From NCBI GenBank assembly GCA_022447405.1, contig JAKVCE010000105.1, forward strand, positions 1 to 7,327: a DNA stretch of 7,327 bases, given 5' to 3'. Origin of the DNA: Planctomycetota bacterium. Lineage in GTDB: Bacteria; Planctomycetota; UBA1135; GCA-002686595. The translations under genes and the position numbers were made by a program. A model generated the notes under the pieces. It searched no databases, was not told the origin of the DNA, and worked only from the letters and a program-made list of their open reading frames with translations. How positions within the stretch are numbered: position 1 is the stretch's first letter; the number at the start of each line of letters is the position of its first letter. Below are positions 1-5,899 of this stretch, piece after piece.

Positions 1-568
1 TACCTTCGACGAGCCCGCAGCGCGGCACATACGCCTCGCTGATATGGTCGTCAAGAAGGCCAAGTCCATGGTCGAGGCAGGTGATGACGTCGTCATCTTG
101 CTCGACTCGATCACTCGCCTCGCGCGCGCCTGCAACACTGAGGCGCCCAGCAACGGCAAGCTCCTCTCGGGCGGCCTCGAGGCGACGGCGCTGCAGTTCC
201 CCAAGCGCTTCTTCGGCGCCGCGCGCAAGCTCGAGGACGGCGGCTCGCTGACCATCCTCGGCACGGCGCTCATCGAGACCGGGTCCAAGATGGACGAGGT
301 GATCTTTGAGGAGTTCAAGGGCACGGGCAACGCAGAGATCGTGCTCGACCGCCGCCTCTCGGACCGCCGCATCTACCCCGCGATCGACATCAACGCCTCT
401 GGCACCCGGAAGGAGGACCTGCTCTTCGAAGAGGAGGAGATGCGCCGCGTCTGGATGCTGCGCAAGGTCTTGAACGAGCTCGACCCCGTCGAGGCGATGG
501 AGATGCTCATCCAGAAGATGAGCAAGACCTCCAGCAACGGTCAGTTCCTGATGTCCATCGGCTCCTAG
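1..568 (+). CDS. rho: Transcription termination factor Rho, C-terminal part (5' end outside window)
   Basis: Rho is a homohexameric RNA-dependent ATPase/helicase that ends transcription of untranslated RNA. Only about the last 188 residues are present; the reading frame is open to the left edge and the first full codon is at base 2. Visible hallmarks of the RecA-like motor domain are the FDEPAARH segment, a Walker B strand (DDVVILLDS) followed by ITRLARA, the Q-loop region with SGGLEATALQ and PKRFFGAAR, the stretch GGSLTILGTALIETGSKMDE, the R-loop EEFKGTGN, and RIYPAID plus SGTRKE, the segment carrying conserved subunit-interface arginines. The C-terminus (RRVWMLRKVL to the end) matches the usual Rho tail in length, so the 3' end looks intact. 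The ATG at base 44 is an internal Met, not the start. The TAG stop is followed after 4 bp by a glycosyltransferase gene. The Walker A motif and the RNA-binding N-terminus lie outside the window, so they cannot be checked. Confidence 0.97.
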   Translation, partial: TFDEPAARHIRLADMVVKKAKSMVEAGDDVVILLDSITRLARACNTEAPSNGKLLSGGLEATALQFPKRFFGAARKLEDGGSLTILGTALIETGSKMDEVIFEEFKGTGNAEIVLDRRLSDRRIYPAIDINASGTRKEDLLFEEEEMRRVWMLRKVLNELDPVEAMEMLIQKMSKTSSNGQFLMSIGS

Positions 569-572
569 CCGG

Positions 573-1829
573 ATGAGACTCCTCCTCGGCTGCGAACGCC
601 TCGACCTCGTCGGAGGGTCGGAGCGCTACGCCGCCGACGTCGCGAGAGGCCTCACGGCGCGTGGGCACGAGGTCCACGTCGTGACGAGCCAGCTTGGACA
701 GGAGGTCCCAGGCCTGGTGACAGAGCTGCCCGGCCTCTTCGACCACGAGGCGGCCCCTAGCGCCCTCTCAGCCTTCGAGCTCGAGCTGCGCAACTGGAAC
801 CCTGACAGGGTCCTGCTGCTCTCACGGGCCGCGCCAGCGGTCCTCCGGGCCTCCTCGGAGCGCGCCCTCACCGCGCGCTTCGTCCAGGACCACACCCTCT
901 TCTGCCCCGGGCTCAACAAGCTCCACGCCGACGGCTCGCCGTGCTCTGACCCCATGGGCGCAGCCTGTCTCAAGCGCTTCTTCCTCACAAAGGGCTGCGC
1001 CGGCTATCACCGCGACGGCTGGCGCCCAGCGCTGCGCTGGCCCTTCGGGAAGCTCAAGGAGCACCAGCGAGACCTCGCCGCCCATCAAGAGCTCGACCGC
1101 CTTCTCGTCGCCTCGGACTACATGCGCCGAGAGCTGATCCGCGCAGGCTGCGAGCCCTCGCGCGTCGAACGTGTCGGCTACTTCACACGCCAAGGCCAGG
1201 ACGCGACGCCCAAGAGCCCGCTCCCTGAAGAGCTCGTCGCCTCCCTAGCCAGCTCAGACGCTCCCCTCATCCTCTGCTCCGCGCGGCTCGTCCACCCGGA
1301 CAAGGGCGTCGACTTCCTGCTCACCGCCTTGGGCGAGCTCAAGCTGCCCTGGCGCTGCGTCATCGCCGGCGAGGGCCCGGCGCGCGCGTGGCTTGAGGAG
1401 AAGGCGCGCGAGGAAGGACTCAGTGAGCGCGTCCACTTCACAGGCTGGCTCGACGCGCCGGTCCTCGAAGAGCTCTACACCCGCGCTGAGCTGGTCGCCG
1501 TCCCCTCGATCTGGGACGAGCCCTTCGGCCTCGTCGGCCTCGAGGCGATGGCCCACTCCCTCCCTGTCGTCGCCTTCGACGTGGGCGGGATCTCGGAGTG
1601 GCTCGAGGGCGGAGAGACCGGCCTCCTCGTCCCCCGCCGCGACGCCCACGCCTTCGCGCGCGCCATCGACTCACTCCTCAGTGACCCAGAGCGCGCCGCA
1701 CGCATGGGCGCAAAGGGCCAGCGCCGCTTGCGCGAGCGCTTCTCCCAAGCCGCGCACCTCGACCGCCTCGAAGACGCCCTCGGGCTGTCCTCAGCCAGCG
1801 GCAGGATGAGCGCGCTGCCGGCCTGCTAA
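573..1829 (+). CDS. Family 4 glycosyltransferase (GT-B fold)
   Basis: A retaining GT4-type enzyme of 418 residues, a normal family length, that would transfer a sugar from a nucleotide-sugar donor to a growing glycan on the cytoplasmic face of the membrane. The N-terminus has the acceptor-side pattern MRLLLGC...VGGSERY followed by LTARGHEVHVVTS. The C-terminal donor domain has SARLVHPDKGVDFLL (R238, K244), AGEGPAR, FTGWL and the EX7E motif at E316/E324 (DEPFGLVGLEAMA), then GGISEWLEGGETGLLV. A central segment around residues 107-142 begins QDHTLFCPG and carries four cysteines (111, 124, 132, 142), a pattern I associate with a subset of GT4 enzymes and possibly structural. The start at 573 is chosen because it gives the canonical GT-B N-terminus. 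There is no good Shine-Dalgarno, and the gene begins 4 bp after the rho stop, which suggests coupling to rho translation. Donor and acceptor are unknown. Confidence 0.93.
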   Translation: MRLLLGCERLDLVGGSERYAADVARGLTARGHEVHVVTSQLGQEVPGLVTELPGLFDHEAAPSALSAFELELRNWNPDRVLLLSRAAPAVLRASSERALTARFVQDHTLFCPGLNKLHADGSPCSDPMGAACLKRFFLTKGCAGYHRDGWRPALRWPFGKLKEHQRDLAAHQELDRLLVASDYMRRELIRAGCEPSRVERVGYFTRQGQDATPKSPLPEELVASLASSDAPLILCSARLVHPDKGVDFLLTALGELKLPWRCVIAGEGPARAWLEEKAREEGLSERVHFTGWLDAPVLEELYTRAELVAVPSIWDEPFGLVGLEAMAHSLPVVAFDVGGISEWLEGGETGLLVPRRDAHAFARAIDSLLSDPERAARMGAKGQRRLRERFSQAAHLDRLEDALGLSSASGRMSALPAC

Positions 1830-1836
1830 ACGCACC

Positions 1837-2115
1837 TCACTCCGGCTTCGGGAGCTTGAGGAGGCCGACGATGACCACCGACCAAGCGACCAAGGAGAGG
1901 ATGTTGTGTGTGTTCCAGAGCGATGGAGAGGGAAGAAGAGCTGACAAGACGTGCGTTCCAGCCACTAGGAGGAACCCCACGGCGAGGAGATTTGCCTTCT
2001 TGCCGAGCGCTACGAAGAAGGCCACAGCGATGAACCCAGAGATCAGTACATAATGAGCAAACGCCATGGCCATATGAGAGTTCTCTGCCACACCTTCGAA
2101 CACTGACTCATTCAC
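1837..2115 (-). CDS. Small membrane protein B, unrecognised family (about 92 aa, GTG start)
   Basis: I do not recognise this protein. The GTG start at 2115 overlaps the TGA stop of the preceding gene (GTGA) and has an ideal GGAGGTGA Shine-Dalgarno 4 nt upstream; a longer ATG-started version would run back through the neighbouring gene and is unlikely. It predicts three hydrophobic segments at about residues 16-38, 42-61 and 71-87. Segments 1 and 2 are separated by LGKKANLL, and the tail is KLPKPE. There is no signal peptidase site or lipobox. The KKxxLLxVGxLL stretch and a following SPSL element recur in the gene just upstream, so the two look like diverged paralogs. It is the last gene of the minus-strand operon, ending 7 bp from the convergent glycosyltransferase gene. 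About 28 of 92 codons end in A or T, clearly more than in the glycosyltransferase genes. The role is unknown; the context allows a small accessory membrane subunit of glycan assembly. Confidence 0.8.
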   Translation of the reverse strand: MNESVFEGVAENSHMAMAFAHYVLISGFIAVAFFVALGKKANLLAVGFLLVAGTHVLSALLPSPSLWNTHNILSLVAWSVVIVGLLKLPKPE

Positions 2116-2435
2116 GAGCTCACCTCCGGAGTTGACGGCTTCATCTTGAACACGGAGATGACCAAGCACCCCCACCCAGCAGCCTGGACCAAGTCCAGGA
2201 TGGGCAGGAGCCACCAGAAGAGGGATGGGCTCCACTCAGCGAGCTTGACATGAAGGATCGGGTAGGTGGTCATGCCAGCCCAGACGAAGCCGCACAGAGA
2301 CAGGAGCAAGAGCCCCACAAAGAGGAGCCGGCGCTTCTTCGCGAAGGCTCCGATGCAAGCGAAGAGCATCAAGCCCAAGACCACAAGATTCATGAGGGAG
2401 TGCACCATGAGCGGCGCACCGTCGATAGGGAACAT
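2112..2435 (-). CDS. Small membrane protein A, unrecognised family (107 aa)
   Basis: I do not recognise this protein. It starts at ATG 2435, 3 nt after the glycosyltransferase stop, with GGAGGTGA lying over that stop codon. Predicted membrane segments are at about residues 12-32, 37-56 and 71-97. A basic KKRR turn (33-36) separates the first two, which suggests that this loop faces the cytoplasm. The segment between helices 2 and 3 (TTYPILHVKLAEW) is amphipathic, and the third helix follows SPSLFWW. Three cysteines (27, 48, 90) fall in or near the helices. The GAFAKKRRLLFVGLLLL stretch aligns without gaps to VALGKKANLLAVGFLLV in the next gene, supporting tandem paralogy. The 3' end overlaps that gene by 4 nt. 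Its place at the end of a glycosyltransferase operon suggests a part in membrane-linked glycan assembly, but no catalytic motif is visible. Holin-like or stress-related roles cannot be excluded. Confidence 0.85.
   Translation of the reverse strand: MFPIDGAPLMVHSLMNLVVLGLMLFACIGAFAKKRRLLFVGLLLLSLCGFVWAGMTTYPILHVKLAEWSPSLFWWLLPILDLVQAAGWGCLVISVFKMKPSTPEVSS
2120..2127 (-). promoter_or_regulatory. Ribosome binding site for small membrane protein B
   Basis: GGAGGTGA on the minus strand, 4 nt before the GTG at 2115. It lies inside the last codons of small membrane protein A. This site decides the GTG start against longer upstream readings. Together with the GTGA stop/start overlap it indicates translational coupling. 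Confidence 0.8.
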
Positions 2436-2438
2436 CGG

Positions 2439-2446
2439 TCACCTCC
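2439..2446 (-). promoter_or_regulatory. Ribosome binding site for small membrane protein A, overlapping the GT2 stop codon
   Basis: GGAGGTGA on the minus strand, 3 nt before the ATG at 2435. Its last three bases are the TGA stop of the glycosyltransferase gene, so a terminating ribosome sits directly on the site for the next gene. The surrounding 11-mer TCCGGAGGTGA is identical to the one before small membrane protein B. Confidence 0.82.
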
Positions 2447-3398
2447 GGATTGAATTCGATTTGATGAGCGTCGAGACGGTTGCTGAGTGATCGCGGGGGA
2501 GCGCCTGTGCGCGGCGGCGGGCCTTGAGCGACTCCGGAAGCTGATCGAGGGCGAGCGTGAGCCAGGTGATGCGCTCGCGATCCTCTGACGCGACAGCGTC
2601 TGCGAGCTCCTCGCCCAAGCCGTCGAGGTAGGCCTCCAAAGCCTCGCCATCCAAGTGCTTCCAGGCGAAGAGGTGTCGGTTCTTCTCGATGCTCGCGCGC
2701 ACCAACCTCTTCGGCACGTGCGCGCCGATCGTGCCGCGGTTCGAGTGCTCTGCCACCGCGCGCGGGTCGACGACGACGCGGCGACCGGAGCGCCACGCGC
2801 TCCAGCAGAGGTCCACGTCCTCGAAGTAGAAGGGCTCGAAGAGGGAGTCGAAGCCCGCCTGCGCCATGAACTCATCACGACGCACCAAGAACGCCCCACC
2901 GAGCGCGAAGGCCACGGGGTAGCCCTCTTCGTAACCAGGCGCGACCGCGCCGGGCTCGACCACCGCGGCGCGGCGGATCACCACGGCCCCGTCCTCCTGG
3001 ACGAGCTCTGGCAGGGACTCATCTGTCTGCTCCCCGTCCCTCAGGACGAGGGGCGCGACGGCGAAGACATCGCTCCCCTCGAGCCGCTCCAGGAGCGGCT
3101 CGAAGAAGCCGGGTCGAATGCAGACGTCGGGGTTCAGGACGCACAGGACCTCACCCTTCGCCTCCTCTGCTCCCGTGAGCGTCGCGGCCGCGAAGCCGCC
3201 GTTCACAGCACGCTCGACGCAGCGCGCCAGCGGAAACTCAGCCTGCAGCCAGTCACGGAGCGCGCCCGCGCCCGTGTCATCGATGACGAGGAGCTCCCAC
3301 TCCTCTCCCATGACGGCGGCCTCAGTGAGGACCAACGGCAAGGACTCCTTCAAGAGCTCGCGGTCGTCGAGGGCGGGGATGAGGATCGAGAGCTTCAT
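2439..3398 (-). CDS. Family 2 glycosyltransferase, rhamnosyltransferase-like (GT-A fold)
   Basis: An inverting GT2-type enzyme of 319 residues expected to add a sugar to a lipid-linked or surface glycan from the cytoplasmic side. Motifs in order are the N-terminal strand KLSILIPALDDRELL, the nucleotide-binding LLVIDDTGAG (residues 37-46), NGGFAAA (66-72), the metal-binding DXD-type region LNPDV (88-92), GGAFLVRRDEF (167-177), the catalytic-base type EPFYFEDVDLCWSAWRSG (188-205), and AEHSNRGT (216-223). This set is typical of the WbbL/dTDP-rhamnosyltransferase-like subgroup, though the true donor is inferred only by resemblance. A helical extension of about 70 residues (250-319) follows the catalytic domain. 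The ATG overlaps the stop of the upstream GT4 gene as ATGA, with GGAGGG 6 nt upstream. The gene ends in a Shine-Dalgarno for the next gene, so it is coupled on both sides. Confidence 0.93.
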   Translation of the reverse strand: MKLSILIPALDDRELLKESLPLVLTEAAVMGEEWELLVIDDTGAGALRDWLQAEFPLARCVERAVNGGFAAATLTGAEEAKGEVLCVLNPDVCIRPGFFEPLLERLEGSDVFAVAPLVLRDGEQTDESLPELVQEDGAVVIRRAAVVEPGAVAPGYEEGYPVAFALGGAFLVRRDEFMAQAGFDSLFEPFYFEDVDLCWSAWRSGRRVVVDPRAVAEHSNRGTIGAHVPKRLVRASIEKNRHLFAWKHLDGEALEAYLDGLGEELADAVASEDRERITWLTLALDQLPESLKARRRAQALPRDHSATVSTLIKSNSIRR

Positions 3399-5893
3399 CC
3401 TTCACCCTCCTCTGGCTCTGATGCGCCGAGGGCCTCGACCGCGTCGCTCACACGCTCGGCGACCTCATCCGGCGCGGGCAGCTCCTCGCTGGGACCTGAG
3501 ATCGCGTCGAGCAACCTCCGTAGCTCGCCGCGCAGCCAGAGCTCGTGCTCGAGGAGCCGCTCCTGCTGTGTCCTCAAGCTCTCCATCTGCGCAGCCCAGC
3601 GAGCGCGCTCTTCCTCGCGCGCCTGCACCTCGCCGCGCAGGAAGGCGACCTCATCGCGGAGCGCATCATGCGTCTCGCGGAGCCAGGTGACCTCTGCGTC
3701 GAGGTGCTCGCGCGCCTCCTCCGTGCCGAGGCGTCGACGGCGCTCCTCGGCGAGCTCCTGCTCTACCCCGAGGCTCCTGCGACGCTCCTCGGCGAGCTCC
3801 TCCTCTCGCGTAGACAAGACCTCCCCTCGCCAGTCAGCCTCCTCCCGCGTGCGCTCACCGACCTCCCGTCGATGTTCGCTCTCTTTACGAAGGGCGTCGC
3901 GCGCGCGCTCTGCGTCCTCAAGCTCGCGCGCGGCGTGCGCCAGCCGACGGTCGCGCTCAGCGAGCTCACCCTCAAGCCACTCCGTCGCGCGCGTGCGCTC
4001 CTCCAGATCCTTGTGTGCGCTCCGCCGCTCCGACTCCAGGCGCGCCACCTCTCCCTCGCTGAACTCCACCTGTCCCTTGAGCCAGCGCGCCTCTGCGCTC
4101 GCGAGCTCGAGATCGGTCGCGACCTGCGCCCGCTCCTCTCGCGCGTCTTCGCGCTCCGCGCGCGCCGCGTCTCGCTCCGCACCGACGGCCTCCACCTCTC
4201 GCTCCCGCGCAGCGAGCTGCTCCTTCAGCCAGCCCGCCTGCTCTGCCAGGGCGCTCTGTGACTCCTCCTGCCACCTCGCCCGCGCGTCGAGCTCCTCTTC
4301 AGAGCGCCGCGACTCGTCGACCGCGCGCCCCAGCCAGGCGCGGGCGCGCTCGCCCTCCGCCAGGCGCTCGCCGAGCTTCGATCCCGTCGTGAGCGCTCGC
4401 GTCAGGCGCCGAGCGCTCGATGCACCGGGCGAGAGCTCCGTGCACAGGCGCTCATAGCCGTCGAGCGCGCGCTCCACGAGCTCCTTCCAGCTCATGTCTC
4501 CTGCGGCCTCATAGCGACGGGTCAACACCTCGAGGTGCTCGAGGCGGGCCCGCGGCCGCTCGCTCTCGCTCGGCGCGAGCCCCCGATAACGCTCCAAGAG
4601 CGCCGCGGCCTGATCCTCTACAGAGCGCGGGGCGTCGACAGTCCTCGCCTCCTCCCCATGGGCGAGCTGCAGCAATCGCGCGCGCAGCGCCAGCACATCT
4701 CCGGCGGGATAGAGCCAGCCATCGACCCCGTCGCGCACGCTCTCGCGCATCGCGCCCACGTCCGCTGCGATGACCGGGACCCCAGCGGCGAAGGCCTCGC
4801 GGATCACGAAGGGCGCGTTCTCCGGCCACTTCGAGGGCACCACGACGACGTCCGTCGCGGCGAGGATCCCGGGCAGCTCATCGTGAGTGAAAGGTCCGCA
4901 CCACTCTGCGCCCGCCGCCGCTGCCAGCGCTCGGCAACGCTCGGAGTAGGCGCGGTCGCTCGAGGTGCCGTGGACGCGGAGCGCCACCCCCTCGAGGCCG
5001 TCTGCAGCCTCAAGCAGATCATGCAGGCCCTTGTGCTTGGAGACGCCGCCGAGGAAGGCGACCCGCAGCGGCGCGCCCGGCGCGCGCTCCGTGCGCTCGA
5101 GCTCTCGGAAAGGCGCGAGGTCGATCCCGCAGGGCTCCACCTCAAGCGGCGCCTCGACCCCGCCGCTGCGGAGGACCTCGGCGAGGAACTCGGTCGGCGA
5201 CAGGACGAGGTCGACCGCGCGGAGCGCCTCAAGGCGCGCGCTCCTCGCGCGCTCTGCGCGCCGGCGCATGCCCTCGATCTCCTCTGACTCAAAGCCCGCC
5301 GTGCGCGGGTCGCCGTCGAGCACGTCGGCGAGGAGAGCCCGGCCTTCGTCATTGAGGTCGCGCTCCAGGACGAGGCCCTGGTGATCCGCCCCTGGGAGCA
5401 AGCGGTCCAGGAGCTTGCGCGCCAGGAAGACACGCCCGAGGGCGTCTGTCTCAGCGGGGTCCAGCGCCACGAAGTCCGGGCGCAGGAGGCGGTACTCCTC
5501 ACAAACCAGCCAGGCGTCGTGGGCGGTGAAGACGAAGGGGATCCCGCGGCCCTTGGCCTCAGCCACGAGGAGAGGGCCTAAGCCGATGAGGTGCTGGGCG
5601 TGCACGAGCTGCGGGCGCTCACGGTCGAGGTAGCGCCCGAAGGCCTCGGCCGCGCCGGGCTCGTTCCCCTCCTCATCAGGGCGCCGCTCACCCAGAGCGA
5701 GCCAGTGGACCTCGTAGCCGCAGCGCTCCTCTACGCGCTGCGCCAGGCGCCAAGTCCCCTCTAGGGGGCACGGCGCGAAGACCTGCACCTCACAGCCCGC
5801 TCGCGCCAGCGCGGCGGCGAGCTGCGCCGTGTGATTCTCGACGCCAGTGACCTCGTGCGGCGTGAGAGCGTGTGTGAGGAGGCAGACGCGCAT
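3395..5893 (-). CDS. Family 4 glycosyltransferase fused to a long C-terminal coiled coil (832 aa)
   Basis: Two parts are visible. Residues 1 to about 440 form a GT4/GT-B glycosyltransferase: TGVENHTAQLAAALARAG near the N-terminus, FTAHDAW (122-128), donor-domain start RVAFLGGVSKHKGLHDLL (278-294), GPFTHDELPGILAATDVVVVPS, the EX7E motif at E358/E366 (ENAPFVIREAF), and GVPVIAADVGAMRESV. An insertion of roughly 90 residues (about 130-225) after HDAW lengthens the acceptor domain. After a linker, residues about 490-800 contain no proline and are dominated by E, R, A and L in heptads, a long coiled coil. The last 30 residues are acidic. At about twice the usual GT4 length, the protein probably oligomerises through the coil, which may scaffold the GT2 enzyme encoded next or measure glycan length. 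It starts at ATG 5893, 6 bp after the SDR stop, with only a weak GAGC-like site upstream. The coil sequence is low in complexity, but the reading frame is uninterrupted. Confidence 0.93.
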   Translation of the reverse strand: MRVCLLTHALTPHEVTGVENHTAQLAAALARAGCEVQVFAPCPLEGTWRLAQRVEERCGYEVHWLALGERRPDEEGNEPGAAEAFGRYLDRERPQLVHAQHLIGLGPLLVAEAKGRGIPFVFTAHDAWLVCEEYRLLRPDFVALDPAETDALGRVFLARKLLDRLLPGADHQGLVLERDLNDEGRALLADVLDGDPRTAGFESEEIEGMRRRAERARSARLEALRAVDLVLSPTEFLAEVLRSGGVEAPLEVEPCGIDLAPFRELERTERAPGAPLRVAFLGGVSKHKGLHDLLEAADGLEGVALRVHGTSSDRAYSERCRALAAAAGAEWCGPFTHDELPGILAATDVVVVPSKWPENAPFVIREAFAAGVPVIAADVGAMRESVRDGVDGWLYPAGDVLALRARLLQLAHGEEARTVDAPRSVEDQAAALLERYRGLAPSESERPRARLEHLEVLTRRYEAAGDMSWKELVERALDGYERLCTELSPGASSARRLTRALTTGSKLGERLAEGERARAWLGRAVDESRRSEEELDARARWQEESQSALAEQAGWLKEQLAAREREVEAVGAERDAARAEREDAREERAQVATDLELASAEARWLKGQVEFSEGEVARLESERRSAHKDLEERTRATEWLEGELAERDRRLAHAARELEDAERARDALRKESEHRREVGERTREEADWRGEVLSTREEELAEERRRSLGVEQELAEERRRRLGTEEAREHLDAEVTWLRETHDALRDEVAFLRGEVQAREEERARWAAQMESLRTQQERLLEHELWLRGELRRLLDAISGPSEELPAPDEVAERVSDAVEALGASEPEEGEG
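3405..3410 (-). promoter_or_regulatory. Ribosome binding site for the GT2 gene
   Basis: GGAGGG on the minus strand, 6 nt before the ATG at 3398 and inside the last codons of the upstream coiled-coil glycosyltransferase (which end EPEEGEG). The start and stop codons overlap as ATGA, a classical coupling arrangement. Confidence 0.7.
3494..4366 (-). other. Region encoding the heptad-locked tryptophan coiled coil
   Basis: This stretch encodes residues 510-800 of the fused glycosyltransferase. Tryptophans at 520, 541, 555, 604, 639, 688, 737 and 786 all leave remainder 2 when divided by 7; I checked each TGG codon against the DNA. Phenylalanines at 611 and 751 share the register. Most sit in a [W/F]-L-x-G-x-[L/V] type motif: WLKEQL, WLKGQV, FSEGEV, WLEGEL, FLRGEV, WLRGEL. 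The only exception in the coil is W766, one residue out of register. If it is one continuous helix, the rod would be roughly 40 nm long. Confidence 0.8.
3742..3801 (-). repeat. Tandem repeat, 42-bp period, inside the coiled-coil coding region
   Basis: The 18-mer gctcctcggcgagctcct (plus-strand reading) occurs at 3742-3759 and again at 3784-3801, exactly 42 bp apart. In protein this is LAEERRRSLGVEQE followed by LAEERRRRLGTEEA, two copies of a 14-residue unit (two heptads). A multiple of 21 bp preserves the heptad register, so this looks like a small in-frame duplication that lengthened the rod. Confidence 0.75.
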
Positions 5894-5899
5894 GGCCGC

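Noticed and set aside
2116..2235. Longer ATG-started form of small membrane protein B
   Set aside because: It would run 40 residues back through small membrane protein A. The GTG at 2115 has a near-ideal Shine-Dalgarno and a GTGA coupling overlap, and the membrane topology begins after it.
2236..2899. Minus-strand open frames overlapping the end of the GT2 gene and small membrane protein A in other frames
   Set aside because: They are Arg/Ser/Pro-rich and out of frame with clearly motif-bearing genes; they have no supported start and explain nothing.
3742..4366. Possible CRISPR-like or minisatellite array
   Set aside because: The periodicity comes from heptad coding. The repeat copies are degenerate at DNA level apart from one 42-bp duplication, and there are no unique spacers between identical repeats.
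2655..4457. A 600-codon open frame on the plus strand opposite the GT2 and coiled-coil genes
   Set aside because: It is an antisense shadow of two convincing genes. Its translation is Arg/Ser/Ala-rich with no recognisable motif, as expected opposite GC-rich Glu/Arg/Leu heptads, and it crosses a gene boundary on the other strand.
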